NCBI GenBank assembly: GCA_965214955.1
Contig: CBDCCU010000009.1
Location: 496,001 to 560,000, forward strand
DNA length: 64,000 bases
From: Aliikangiella sp965214955
Lineage (GTDB): Bacteria; Pseudomonadota; Gammaproteobacteria; Enterobacterales; Kangiellaceae
Direction of reading: 5' to 3'
The notes under the pieces were generated by a model, which was not told the origin of the DNA, did not search any database, and saw only the letters and a list, made by a program, of their open reading frames with translations. Shown piece by piece: positions 40,905 through 51,744 of this stretch (position 1 is the stretch's first letter; each line of letters begins with the position of its first letter). Made by a program: the position numbers and the translations under genes.

Positions 40905-42719
40905 ATGCAAAATAGTAAGCTAACGAGCAAAAAACCGCAATTTAAGCGTAACTTAACAATACGGGGGCTAACAGCCGCGTTAATATTAATAGCCGCACTT
41001 TTACCTGTGTTGAGTGTGCTGTTAATTAATTTTTGGCTTCATGGAAACTTCGACTGGAGAGAAGTTGCTTTAGAGTTTGCTGTTGCTTGTGTTGCCTTAT
41101 CGCTTATTGCTTATCCTGCTTATTATCTTTTAAATTGGGAGTCTCGGCAAGCCACTCGATTAGATAATACCGCGCGCGATTTTAAGTTTTTAATTGATCA
41201 AGCCGTTGATATGATTTTTTTAGTCTCTATGGATGGTCATATCGTTGAAGTCAATCAAAATGCCTGTATTGCTTTGGGTTACTCCAAATCAGAGTTAAAA
41301 GCTCATACCATGTTAGATATTGATGTGGAATGCTATTTACATAGAAGCCCCGAGCTTTTTGAAAGGGTACGACAAGGTGAGAAAATTCGATATATTTCTA
41401 ATTTTAGAGTAAAAAATGGCAAAAGGATCCCTATAGAAAGTCAGGTTCAGCTTGCTAGCTGGATGGAAGAGCCTCACTATATAGAGTTTGTTTCCGACAT
41501 TTCCCACCGTATTGAGTTTGAAAAAAGAATTGATGAATCCAAAGAAGCCCTTGAAAAAACCCGTAATGTACTAGAGCGCAGAATAGAAGAGCACTCTACG
41601 GAGCTGGCAAAACAGCGGCAAAGTAGAGAAATGGCAGAAAAATACGCTCACTCTATTCAAAATTTCCTTGAAAAGCTAATCGACTCAATGCCTTCTGCCA
41701 TTATTGCCGTTGATAAAGACTATCAGGTTTTACAGTGGAATATTGAAGCTGAAAAAATGACCAAGGTTAAGCCAACAGAAGCGATTGGTCGCAAGCTTAA
41801 TGATTTATTTCCCGAGCTATTTACACATATTCAAAAATCTTATTTAAGTCAGGATCTTATTTCTCAGGCCAATAATTTTCAATTTAAGGTTGTGATTAAT
41901 AATGAAAAAAGAATTTTAGAGGCAATGGTTTATCCTATTTTTACTTTAAATCAAGCTGAGCAGGGTGAGGTTATCCGTGTTGACGATATTACCGAAAAGC
42001 GATTGATCCATGAAACCCTAATTCAAACAGAAAAAATGTTATCTTTAGGTGGCTTAGCCGCAGGCATGGCACATGAAATTAATAACCCACTTGGGGCAAT
42101 TATCCAAAGTACGCAAAATATTAAACGCCGTTTATCCAAAGAGTTAGATAGAAACCAAATAATAGCTGATGAGGTAGGTATTGAACTTAGTGCGCTTAAT
42201 TCTTATGTAGAAAAGCAGCGTATTTTAGACTTTTTAGAAGGTATTTTAGAATCAGGAGATAGAGCCGCAAGAATAGTGGGGGATATGCTAAGTTTTGCAA
42301 AGCCCGCTAATCAAACAACGGATAAAGTTTCACTGCAAGAAACCCTTGATGCGGCGGTAAGGTTAGCGGTAAAAGATTATGATCAGAAAAAGCAATTTAA
42401 CTTTAGCAACATAGAAATTCGTAAAACTTATTCACCAAATATGGTATTGGTTAACGCACAAAAAAACCAATTAGAACAAGTCTTTTTAAATCTGCTTATT
42501 AATGCTGCTCAAGCATTATCAACTAAAAAGCAAGATAAGCCGTTAATAGAATTAATTATTCGTAAAGAAGGATCCATGGCTTGTGTTGAGGTTATTGACA
42601 ATGGGCCGGGAATGAATGCTGAAACACAAAAAAGAGTATTTGAGCCATTTTTTACTACCAAAGCGCAAAATGTTGGTACTGGATTAGGACTATCTGTTTC
42701 TTATTTTATTGTGGTCTGA
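40905..42719 (+). CDS. PAS-domain sensor histidine kinase with frameshifted C-terminus
   Basis: Two transmembrane segments (about residues 22-75) are followed by a PAS domain (about 85-195), a coiled coil (about 205-255), a second PAS domain (about 255-365), a HisKA domain with the phosphoacceptor in GGLAAGMAHEINNPLG (about 385), and a HATPase domain with the N box NLLINAAQALS, DNGPGM and GTGLGLSVSY. The frame stops at TGA 42717. The missing end is present downstream: EQLGGKIAVESQEGKG in the +1 frame from 42718, then TTLLLPSLGNRSSAEDEHD back in the original frame to TAA 42852-42854. Two compensating one-base shifts are needed. The catalytic boxes precede the damage. No response regulator is adjacent. 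Confidence 0.85.
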   Translation: MQNSKLTSKKPQFKRNLTIRGLTAALILIAALLPVLSVLLINFWLHGNFDWREVALEFAVACVALSLIAYPAYYLLNWESRQATRLDNTARDFKFLIDQAVDMIFLVSMDGHIVEVNQNACIALGYSKSELKAHTMLDIDVECYLHRSPELFERVRQGEKIRYISNFRVKNGKRIPIESQVQLASWMEEPHYIEFVSDISHRIEFEKRIDESKEALEKTRNVLERRIEEHSTELAKQRQSREMAEKYAHSIQNFLEKLIDSMPSAIIAVDKDYQVLQWNIEAEKMTKVKPTEAIGRKLNDLFPELFTHIQKSYLSQDLISQANNFQFKVVINNEKRILEAMVYPIFTLNQAEQGEVIRVDDITEKRLIHETLIQTEKMLSLGGLAAGMAHEINNPLGAIIQSTQNIKRRLSKELDRNQIIADEVGIELSALNSYVEKQRILDFLEGILESGDRAARIVGDMLSFAKPANQTTDKVSLQETLDAAVRLAVKDYDQKKQFNFSNIEIRKTYSPNMVLVNAQKNQLEQVFLNLLINAAQALSTKKQDKPLIELIIRKEGSMACVEVIDNGPGMNAETQKRVFEPFFTTKAQNVGTGLGLSVSYFIVV

Positions 42720-42853
42720 GCAACTCGGTGGAAAAATTGCTGTTGAGTCGCAAGAAGGCAAAGGGTGCCGATTACTACTCTGCTATTGCCTTCTTTAGGT
42801 AATCGCTCATCAGCAGAAGATGAGCACGATGAGCAAATTGAGTTACCCTTATA

Positions 42854-43434
<581 letters not shown>

Positions 43435-43604
43435 GAAGAAGCCTTTTATTATCTTTGCTGATGTTAAATTCAATTAAGGGTTTGAAGATTAACAGAATTT
43501 TGTTATTTGACAAAGAGAGATATTGGCAGTTCAATAAAAGTTCATTAATGACGAAACTTGATTAAAAATAACAAGATTAATTATTTTGTCATACAACTAA
43601 GATA

Positions 43605-43870
43605 TATACCCGTTCTACTCCAAGATGCTTGTTTCAGTGTTCAGCCAAAAAGTTTGAACAAGGCGCAGCTTGCAGGAAATGGTAAGCCCTTTTCAAAAGC
43701 TGTAACGCAGTGCAAGCTTTTTGGCTGAGCACCCGAAGGGCAAGGCAGTAAGCCAACCTCTTTTTCGTTATCAATGCTTGAATTAGAATGACTAATCCTG
43801 CGCATTAATGCCTCAAATAGGATGGCTTACTGACTTGCTGAAACATGCATCTTGGAGTAGAACGGGTATA
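43605..43870 (-). mobile_element. 266-bp non-coding element with 24-bp inverted ends, copy B
   Basis: Same element as at 33356 and 47666 but in the opposite orientation: the interior here reads GTGTTCAGCCAAAAAG first and CAGTAAGCC last. It lies between dsbB and ppk1, about 55 bases before ppk1. No open frame is conserved among the copies. Confidence 0.88.
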
Positions 43871-43923
43871 AATGCTAAGCTTGGGTAGATAAGCAAAAAA
43901 TTTATAGGTAGCAGACGGAATTA

Positions 43924-46108
43924 TTGATAAAGAGTATGACTGAAGAATCTAAAAGTAATCAAGAAATAGTAGAGGATGCTATAGTTGTTAATGAAACTCA
44001 TGCTTCGATAGAAAATGAGAGTGCTATGGAATTGAACAAGCATTTTGACAATGCCCATTTTATTAACCGTGAAATAAGTCAGCTAGAGTTTAATGCTAGA
44101 GTATTACAACAATCACTAGACAGGCGTCATCCCCTACTTGAACGGCTTAAATACCTATTAATATTTTCAAGTAATTTAGACGAATTTTTTGAAGTGAGAG
44201 TGGCTAAATTAAAACGCCAAATTCATTATGGCACAGAAGATTTTGGCCCAGATGGATTATCTCCTAGGGTGGTTTTACGTAAGCTTTCGGATAAATCTCA
44301 TGAGTTAGTAGAAAGTCAGTATCAAATTTTGAATGATGTTTTATTGCCTGAGCTAGCTAAACAAAACATTCACTTTTTAAGGCGCGAACAATGGAGTGAT
44401 GAGCAAAAGGCTTGGGTTAAAGAATATTTTGACAAAGAAGTTGCGCCAATTATTAGCCCTATAGCGCTCGATCCTGCCCACCCGTTTCCGTTGTTAGTAA
44501 ATAAAAAGTTTAAACTTTATTGTGTCACTTAAGGGCAAAGATGCTTTTGGGCGTGAGTCACGCTTAGCCATTGTGCCCGCACCAAGATCGCTTCCAAGGC
44601 TCATTAAACTGCCTAGTTTTAATGGAGACGCAGGAGATAATTTTGTGTTTTTATCTGCCGTGATCCATATGTTTATTGATTCGCTTTTTCATGGCATGAA
44701 AGCAACTGGTTGTTATCAATTTAGAGTTACGCGCAACTCTGATCTAAATGTGAATGAGCAAGATGCCGAAGATATTGCTGCTGAAGTTAAGGGTAAGCTC
44801 TTTAATCGTCGGTATGGACATGCGGTGCGAATAGAAACCGTAGATACCTGCCCTGATCACTTGGTTGAGTTTTTGTTAGAGCAGTTTAACTTAACCGAAA
44901 AAGAGCTATATCGCTGCCAAGGTCCTGTTAATTTGCAAAGAATGTTTACGGTTTTTTCTATGTTAGACAAACCCGAACTTGAATATCCAGACTTCTCGCC
45001 AGAATTGCCTGCTGCTTTGGGGGCAAAAAAGAATTTATTTGAAGCAATTAAAGCCAAAGATTATTTACTTTATCACCCTTATTCTTCCTTTAATCCGGTA
45101 CTAGATTTACTTCGTCAGGCAGCTAAAGATCCTAACGTAATGTCAATTAAACAAACGCTTTATCGTGTAGGCTCTAATTCTGAAATTGTGAACATTTTGG
45201 ATGAGGCCGCGCGTAATGGTAAAGAGGTAACGGTAGTTATTGAGCTTAAAGCCCGTTTTGATGAAAAAGAAAACTTGTCTTTAGCCAGTCGATTACAAGC
45301 TGCTGGAGCTGTAGTTTGTTATGGGGTTGTTGGCTATAAAACCCATGCAAAAATGATGATGATTTTGCGCAGAGAAGAAGAAGGCTTTTGCCGTTATGTA
45401 CATTTAGGTACGGGCAATTACCATGCAAGAAATGCTAGGCTTTATACCGACTATAGTTTATTTACCGCCGATGCAGATATCGGAGAAGATGTGCATAATT
45501 TATTTCAGCAGTTAACTGGTATGGGAAAAACCTTACCGATGAAACATATCTTAAATGCGCCATTTACCTTAAATAAAAAACTCAATAAGTTAATAGAGAA
45601 CGAAACAGAAGCCGCACAACGGGGAGAAAAAGCGAGAATAATTATTAAGGTTAATGGGTTAACCTCTAAGCCCATTATCGAAAGATTATATCGCGCATCA
45701 CAAGCTGGGGTGCAGGTTGACTTAATTGTACGAGGCACCTGTTCATTAAGACCTGGAATTAAAGGTGTGTCAGAAAATATTAGGGTTAAGTCGATTATTG
45801 GGCGTTTTTTAGAGCATAACAGAGTGTTTTATTTTGAAAACGCCGAGCAACAGGTTTATTGCAGTAGTGCCGATGCCATGAAGCGTAATCTCGTTAAAAG
45901 AGTTGAAACCTGCTTTCCAATTATTTCCCACAAAATTAGTAAAAAAGTGATCAGTGATTTAGAGCTGTTTATTGAAGATGAAGGTCAGTCTTGGATCTTA
46001 AATGCCGATGGTGAATATTATTTGCAAAATGAAAACTCCAATAAACCCTTAGTGCAACAAAAGCTGCTTAATTCTCATTGCGATACGGCGGTAAATGAGC
46101 AAGCTTAA
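43924..46108 (+). pseudogene. ppk1: Polyphosphate kinase ppk1, split by a one-base frameshift
   Basis: Polymerises ATP phosphate into polyphosphate. The first frame (43924-44532) holds the N-terminal domain (FINREISQLEFNARVLQQSL, LKYLLIFSSNLDEFFEVRVA) and then leaves the Ppk sequence at VNKKFKLYCVT. The second frame (44522-46108) resumes with SLKGKDAFGRESRLAIVPAP and carries the catalytic YVHLGTGNYHARNARLYTDY and LEHNRVFYFENAEQQVYC histidines. One extra A in the A5 run at 44503-44507 explains the break: with four A the reading is VNKSLNFIVSLKG, the family sequence. It may be a real mutation, a slippage site, or an assembly error. ppx converges with it. Confidence 0.9.
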
Positions 46109-47607
46109 ATTTGTTCAATTTTTAATGATAACCCAGCTTTAATCCAATAGCGTTCTTCAATTGCGAGTGCCTTGCGGATCAGTGGATGTTTTTTAAATTT
46201 AGTTTGCAAAATATTGACTTGAAAATCATTAGGCTTTAGCACTAGATGAATATGTCCACAACTATTCATTTTACCATTTTGCCCAATAATAAAAGTGAGC
46301 CGTAAAATAAGAATTAGGGCTAAAAAGCGTTGCTTTTCGGCTTGCTTAAAACCTAACTCATCAATTAGGTTAATACTAATTTTTCGGCGATGGTTTTTAA
46401 CTAAAACCGATAATATTTTTCTTTCTTTAATGGTAAAACCGCTTAATTCACTGTGTTTAATTAAATAAGCCGAATGATTTTGGTATTGGCTATGACTTAT
46501 GCCTAAGCCAATACGGCTAGCTTGTGTAGCCCAGTTAAGATAGCGTTTGTCAGAGCTACTTAACTGTATTTTTTTTAATTGAAGGTTATGTAGCAGCTTG
46601 TTAGAAATTCTTTGTGATAATTTAATTCTATAATCGGGTACATGATAACGCTTTGTTAGGGCTTGAATACTGCGTTGACGAATATCTTCAGCCTTAATAC
46701 GACCAATAAGATCATAAAGCACTCCTTCCCTTAATCCACCGCGAGAAATGTGCATATGTTTTATTTTAAGGGACTGAAATATTGCCCAGGTAATTGCTAA
46801 ACCAGGCACTATGGTTCTTTCTCTTAAGGGTTTTACTCCTTGAAGATTAATCTCTGAAAAAGTATTAAAACTGAGTAAGCGAGCTTTAAGCGTAGTTAAA
46901 CCCTTTAGCGTGATTCCTTCATCGGTTATGCCTTCAGCAATAAGAATTTTTTCAATGGCTTTAAAAGTACCTGCCGAGCCAATCACATTTTCCCAAGCTT
47001 TTTGAGGGTAGTCTTTTTCAATATTGGTAATTTCTAATTTGGCGGCACGAACTGCTCTTTTGAAATGAATATTGCTAATAATATCGTTAGGAAAATATCG
47101 CCTGTAAGCTACGCAACCCATTCGTAGGCTTTCAGCTTTTTTTAGCTTAAAATTTTTGCCAATGATAAATTCAGTAGAGCCTCCGCCAATATCTGCCACA
47201 AGATTTTTGGTGTCTTTGTTAATGTTGCTCCAAGAATGATTAACACCTAAATAAATTAAACGTGCTTCTTCAATACCCGAAATAATATCAATGGATGTTG
47301 GGGAGAATATTTTTTCGAGCTTGGTTACATATTCGTTTGCATTTTTAGCTGCGCGCAGTGTGTTAGTACCCACTATGCGAATATTCTCAACGGGAATAGA
47401 TTTCATTCGCTCGGTAAATCGAGCGGCACATTCTAGTCCTCTTTGCTGAGCTTGCTTAGTGATCCCGTCTTTTTTTGTTAATCCGTCGGCTAGCATGACT
47501 TTTTCAGAAATAGAATCGAGAATTCTAATTTCTCCGTGCTCTAGCGCTGCGGTTAGCATATGAAAACTGTTAGAGCCTAAATCGATAGTTGCGTAAAGTT
47601 CGCGCAC
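46105..47607 (-). CDS. ppx: Exopolyphosphatase, Ppx/GppA family
   Basis: Degrades polyphosphate or pppGpp. ASKHA ATPase fold in the first 300 residues: LYATIDLGSNSFHML, VADIGGGSTEFIIG and SRGGLREGVLYDLIGR. The C-terminal 190 residues are an HD-like helical part. At 500 residues it is like E. coli Ppx. Its stop overlaps the ppk1 stop by four bases in convergent orientation, so polyphosphate synthesis and breakdown genes sit tail to tail. Confidence 0.92.
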   Translation of the reverse strand: MRELYATIDLGSNSFHMLTAALEHGEIRILDSISEKVMLADGLTKKDGITKQAQQRGLECAARFTERMKSIPVENIRIVGTNTLRAAKNANEYVTKLEKIFSPTSIDIISGIEEARLIYLGVNHSWSNINKDTKNLVADIGGGSTEFIIGKNFKLKKAESLRMGCVAYRRYFPNDIISNIHFKRAVRAAKLEITNIEKDYPQKAWENVIGSAGTFKAIEKILIAEGITDEGITLKGLTTLKARLLSFNTFSEINLQGVKPLRERTIVPGLAITWAIFQSLKIKHMHISRGGLREGVLYDLIGRIKAEDIRQRSIQALTKRYHVPDYRIKLSQRISNKLLHNLQLKKIQLSSSDKRYLNWATQASRIGLGISHSQYQNHSAYLIKHSELSGFTIKERKILSVLVKNHRRKISINLIDELGFKQAEKQRFLALILILRLTFIIGQNGKMNSCGHIHLVLKPNDFQVNILQTKFKKHPLIRKALAIEERYWIKAGLSLKIEQI

Positions 47608-47635
47608 TGCTTGATTTTCCTAAATAGATAGTTAA

Positions 47636-47656
47636 GCGTTGAAGTAGAACGGGTAT
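47636..47656. repeat. Solo end of the 266-bp element
   Basis: GCGTTGAAGTAGAACGGGTA plus TA matches one terminal repeat. It lies ten bases before full copy C and just upstream of the ppx start. Confidence 0.75.
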
Positions 47657-47665
47657 ATTCGATTA

Positions 47666-47931
47666 TATACCCGTTCTACTTCAAAATGCATGTCTCAGCA
47701 AGTCAGTAAGCCATCCTATTTGAGGCATTAATGCGCTGGACTAGTTATTCTAATTCAAGCATTGATAACGAAAAAGAGGTTGAGTTACTGCCTTGCCCTT
47801 CGGGTGCTCAGCCAAAAAGCTTGCACTGTGTTACAGCTTTTGAAAAGGGCTTGCCATTTCCTGCAAGCTGCGCCTTGTTCAAACTTTTTGGCTGAACACT
47901 GAAACAAGCATCTTGAAGTAGAACGGGTATA
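47666..47931 (+). mobile_element. 266-bp non-coding element with 24-bp inverted ends, copy C
   Basis: Same orientation and length as the copy at 33356, with scattered substitutions (for example CATCCTATTTGAGGCATTAATGCGC). It lies between ppx and tex, in the upstream region of ppx. Confidence 0.88.
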
Positions 47932-47963
47932 GCACTGGATAATCGGAGCAACTTTATCCTAGG

Positions 47964-47990
47964 CAATAAAAAAGCCTCATAAGTGAGGCT
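47964..47990 (-). terminator. Hairpin terminator for tex
   Basis: On the minus strand AGCCTCA pairs with TGAGGCT and is followed by TTTTTTATT. It lies 144 bases past the tex stop codon; the 3' region between them has no gene I can see. Confidence 0.7.
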
Positions 47991-48133
47991 CATAAAGTTT
48001 CCAGTCTGCAGGTCCCATTGTTATGGGCTTCTTGTGTTCGCTAGCGATGAGTATTTATATCAAACTGATATTGCCCTTGCAACAAAAAATTACATTTTCC
48101 AGTCAATTCGTCAGAAATAATCACTCTTTTGTC

Positions 48134-50461
48134 TTATTTTTTGCCTTTTAGTGCATCAGCTAATGCCATACCAAATGCCGTGTTGCTTGGTTTAGATTGC
48201 CCTCTTTTAGGCTGTTTAGTGTGATTTGATTTGCCTTTTGGCTGGTTGTGCGGTTTATTTTTTCCCTGATGGCTACTGGCATTGTCCGGATTAGGCCCAA
48301 CCATCGACAAACTGATGCGTTTGCGTTTAGCATCAACTTCAATCACGTGAACTTTTACAATATCACCGGTTTTAACCACTTCGCGCGGGTTTGAAATAAA
48401 TCGATCACTCATTACTGATATATGTACCAAGCCATCTTGATGAACACCAACATCAATAAAGGCACCAAAATCGGTGACATTGGTTACGGTCCCTTCCAGT
48501 GCCATACCTTCGCTTAAATCGGCAATTTTCTCTACACCATCTTTAAACTTAGCCGCTTTAAAGCTACCACGAGGATCTCTCCCTGGTTTATCAAGCTCTT
48601 GCAAAATATCGTTAATGGTTGGCAGCCCAAATTTTTCTTCAACATAGTCACTGGCTTTTAGTTGTTTTAGCGCTGAGCTATTGCCCATTAAACTGTCGAT
48701 AGAAAGCTCAGACTTGGTGAGCATTTTTTCAACGATGGTATAGGTTTCTGGGTGAACACCAGAGCGGTCGAGTTGAGTATCGCCATCGGTAATTCTTAAA
48801 AAGCCTGCCGCTTGCTCAAAGGCTTTAGGGCCTAAACGTTCAACTTTGGTCAGTTGTTTTCGGTTGGCAAAACGACCATTTTCTTCACGGAAACGAATGA
48901 TATTGTTGGCTAAGGTTTTATTTAACCCCGACACATAAGTCAGCAAGGGTGCAGAGGCGGTATTTAAGTCAACACCTACCGCATTAACACAATCTTCAAC
49001 CACGCTACTGAGTGATTTTCCCAATTGGCTTTGGCTAACATCATGCTGATACTGACCCACACCAATGGCTTTTGGCTCAATTTTAACTAGTTCAGCCAGC
49101 GGATCTTGTAGGCGACGAGCAATAGAAACCGAACCGCGATAACTAACGTCGAGATCAGGAAATTCTTCGGCAGCCAGTTTTGAGGCCGAATAGACAGATG
49201 CACCAGCTTCATTAACCACAATTTTTTGTAAGCCAAATTCCTTATGTTTTTTCATGAGTTCGGCAACTAATTTATCGGTTTCGCGTGATGCGGTTCCATT
49301 ACCAATACTCACTAGTTTCACTTTGTGCATTTGACAAAGCGTTGCCAATTTAGCCAATGATTGATCCCACTGGTTTTGCGGCGCATGAGGAAAAATAGTG
49401 GAATGGGCAAGTAGTTTACCTGTGTCGTCAACAACCACACACTTAACCCCAGTGCGTAAACCTGGATCGAGCCCCATAGTGTTGTATTTGCCAGCAGGAG
49501 CGGCCATTAATAAGTCGCGCAAGTTATTGGCAAATACACCAATGGCATGGGTTTCGGCTTTATCGCGCAGGGCACCTAAAAGCTCAGTTTCAAAAAAGTT
49601 ATGCAGTTTTACGCGCCACGTCCAAAGTACAACGGTTTGTAGCCATGCATCGCCAGCATTGCCTTGGTTTTGAATATTTGCGTGTTTGGCAATTAAATAT
49701 TGTGCATGATTAGTGGCTTTAGGATCTTGTAAAAGCGCTTGATCAACCACTAGTTCAACAGATAAAACGCTTTCGTTACGACCTCTAAATAGCGCTAAGG
49801 CACGGTGGCTTGGAATTTTGTCGAGTTTTTCGCTGTAATCAAAGTAATCTCTAAACTTATGACCTTCATTTTCTTTACCGCTAACCACTTGTGAGCGAAC
49901 AATGGCATTTTTAGTCAAATAGTCACGAATGTTAGACAATAATGCGGCATCTTCGGCAAATTTTTCCATTAATATTTGTTTGGCGCCGTCTAATGCTGCT
50001 TTCGTATCGGCCACACCTTTGTCGTCATTAACAAAATTTAGCGCTTGTTCTTCTGGGTTTAAACTTGAATCTTCAAGTAGCATGGTAGCCAATGGCTCTA
50101 AACCTGCCTCGCGGGCAATCTGTGCTTTGGTGCGTCGTTTGGGTTTATAAGGTAGATAGAGATCTTCGAGCGCGCTTTTGGTTTCAACATCGAGAATGCT
50201 TTGCTGTAATTCGGGAGTGAGTTTTTCTTGTTCTTCAATGCTTTTTAAAATAACTCCGCGCCTGTCTTCAAGTTCTCTTAAATAAATTAAACGCTCTTCT
50301 AGGTTTCTTAGTTGCGTGTCATCGAGTGCGCCAGTAACTTCTTTTCGGTATCGGGCGATAAAGGGTACGGTTGCCCCTTCGTCAAGCAAATTAACGGCAG
50401 CCGTTACTTGAGACTCTTTAACGGCAAGTTCCTGAGCAATTTTATAAGCAATATTAAGCAT
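48134..50461 (-). CDS. tex: Transcription accessory protein Tex
   Basis: RNA-binding protein related to eukaryotic Spt6. Order: N-terminal Tex helical domain (AVNLLDEGATVPFIARYRKE), YqgF/RNase H-like domain (GLDPGLRTGVKCVVVDDTGK), helix-hairpin-helix part (YVSGLNKTLANNIIRFREEN), and C-terminal S1 domain (about residues 645-715, GTVTNVTDFGAFIDVGVHQD). The tail is rich in Lys, Gln and Pro. At 775 residues it is typical. It faces ompR across 368 bases. Confidence 0.97.
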   Translation of the reverse strand: MLNIAYKIAQELAVKESQVTAAVNLLDEGATVPFIARYRKEVTGALDDTQLRNLEERLIYLRELEDRRGVILKSIEEQEKLTPELQQSILDVETKSALEDLYLPYKPKRRTKAQIAREAGLEPLATMLLEDSSLNPEEQALNFVNDDKGVADTKAALDGAKQILMEKFAEDAALLSNIRDYLTKNAIVRSQVVSGKENEGHKFRDYFDYSEKLDKIPSHRALALFRGRNESVLSVELVVDQALLQDPKATNHAQYLIAKHANIQNQGNAGDAWLQTVVLWTWRVKLHNFFETELLGALRDKAETHAIGVFANNLRDLLMAAPAGKYNTMGLDPGLRTGVKCVVVDDTGKLLAHSTIFPHAPQNQWDQSLAKLATLCQMHKVKLVSIGNGTASRETDKLVAELMKKHKEFGLQKIVVNEAGASVYSASKLAAEEFPDLDVSYRGSVSIARRLQDPLAELVKIEPKAIGVGQYQHDVSQSQLGKSLSSVVEDCVNAVGVDLNTASAPLLTYVSGLNKTLANNIIRFREENGRFANRKQLTKVERLGPKAFEQAAGFLRITDGDTQLDRSGVHPETYTIVEKMLTKSELSIDSLMGNSSALKQLKASDYVEEKFGLPTINDILQELDKPGRDPRGSFKAAKFKDGVEKIADLSEGMALEGTVTNVTDFGAFIDVGVHQDGLVHISVMSDRFISNPREVVKTGDIVKVHVIEVDAKRKRISLSMVGPNPDNASSHQGKNKPHNQPKGKSNHTKQPKRGQSKPSNTAFGMALADALKGKK

Positions 50462-50829
50462 TAGAGTTCCTGATTAAAATGCGATATGTGAACTAATTTC
50501 AATGGGTTAAAGGATTAATTTCTCGCAGATTAAACTATCGAGAGGTTTTGGACTGCGGATTATATACGCTTTGCGCTGAATTTCAGCGTTTATTTTAGAG
50601 ATTTTTGTCATACTTTTGCTACAAGCTAAACGCTATGTTTGAACTTGCGTTATACTCTGTAACAAATCGAATGCAAAATTTCTTTGCTTTACAATTAGTT
50701 AATTGCTATCAATGGTAAAAACACAAAAACATTGTTGTCTATTGCTTAATTGCGGGCTAAAAAATAATGTGAATGAAAATAAACTTATTTTTAAGTTTGC
50801 ATCTGAGCTAGGGTGAAAAGGGGATACTT
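50462..50829. other. Divergent tex/ompR intergenic region
   Basis: 368 A/T-rich bases with promoters for both directions expected. TATACTCTG at about 50651 could be a -10 element, but no convincing -35 fits. A short inverted pattern GCTGAATTTCAGC occurs at 50574. No open frame is supported. Confidence 0.4.
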
Positions 50830-51549
50830 ATGAGTGAAGAAACTCAAAAAATTTTAGTGGTTGATGATGATCTAAGATTACGCAGCTTATTAGAGCGCTA
50901 TTTTAAAGAGCAAGGCTATTTAGTGAAAGTGGCTGCCGATGCAGAACAAATGGATCGTTTTTTAGAGCGCGAAAACTATCACTTAATGATTTTAGATTTA
51001 ATGTTGCCAGGTGAAGATGGCTTATCAATATGCCGACGCTTGCGTGGTGATGACAACAATATTCCTATTATTATGCTAACTGCTAAAGGCGATGATGTTG
51101 ACAGAATTATTGGTTTAGAGCTTGGTGCCGATGATTATATTGCCAAACCTTTTAATCCGCGTGAACTACTTGCCAGAGTAAAAGCGGTATTGCGCCGCCG
51201 CACCGCTGAATTACCTGGTGCGCCAAGTGGTGAAGAAAAAATGATTGAGTTTGGCGAATTTAAATTAAATTTAGCCACTCGCGAAATGACCAAAAATGGC
51301 ACGCCAATGACCTTAACCAGCGGTGAATTTGCGGTATTAAAATCACTGGTGTCTAATCCAAGACAACCACTATCTAGAGATAAATTAATGAACCTTGCGC
51401 GTGGTAGAGACTATAGCGCGTTAGAAAGAAGTATTGATGTACAAGTTTCCAGATTAAGGCGCATGATCGAAGACGATCCCGCTAAACCGCGCTATTTACA
51501 AACGGTTTGGGGCATTGGTTATGTATTTGTACCCGACAGTGAGGATTAA
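50830..51549 (+). CDS. ompR: Response regulator OmpR
   Basis: Two-domain transcription regulator. Receiver with the acidic pair in VVDDDLRL, phosphoacceptor Asp56 (LDLMLPGEDG), and Lys106 (YIAKPFNP); winged-helix C-terminal domain about residues 135-235 with RSIDVQVSRLRRMIEDDPA and YLQTVWGIGYVFVP. The OmpR subgroup is indicated by its length of 239 and the linker. envZ, which normally follows ompR, is not here; after a hairpin at 51565 the next genes are DUF1538 proteins. The cognate kinase must lie elsewhere. Confidence 0.93.
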   Translation: MSEETQKILVVDDDLRLRSLLERYFKEQGYLVKVAADAEQMDRFLERENYHLMILDLMLPGEDGLSICRRLRGDDNNIPIIMLTAKGDDVDRIIGLELGADDYIAKPFNPRELLARVKAVLRRRTAELPGAPSGEEKMIEFGEFKLNLATREMTKNGTPMTLTSGEFAVLKSLVSNPRQPLSRDKLMNLARGRDYSALERSIDVQVSRLRRMIEDDPAKPRYLQTVWGIGYVFVPDSED

Positions 51550-51564
51550 TTAAGTTATTGTTAT

Positions 51565-51589
51565 GAAGAGGAAGTTAAACTTCCTCTTC
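51565..51589 (+). terminator. Hairpin after ompR
   Basis: GAAGAGGAAG pairs exactly with CTTCCTCTTC around TTAAA. There is no clean T tract after it, so termination is plausible but not certain. It marks the end of the ompR unit. Confidence 0.6.
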
Positions 51590-51744
51590 TTCGCTATCAA
51601 TTATAAAGCCAATAGCCAATACGTCTTTTCGGTTGTTTTTATATCCATTTCTTTGATTTATCGCAATAAATTATTCTCGTCTTTAACTATAATGATGCCA
51701 TTGTTTTCCATTATAAAATAAACAATAAAAGGACGTTTCTTTCT

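Noticed and set aside
47940..48133. Small RNA or tRNA between the repeat element and tex
   Set aside because: Apart from the tex terminator hairpin no cloverleaf or conserved RNA pattern is visible.
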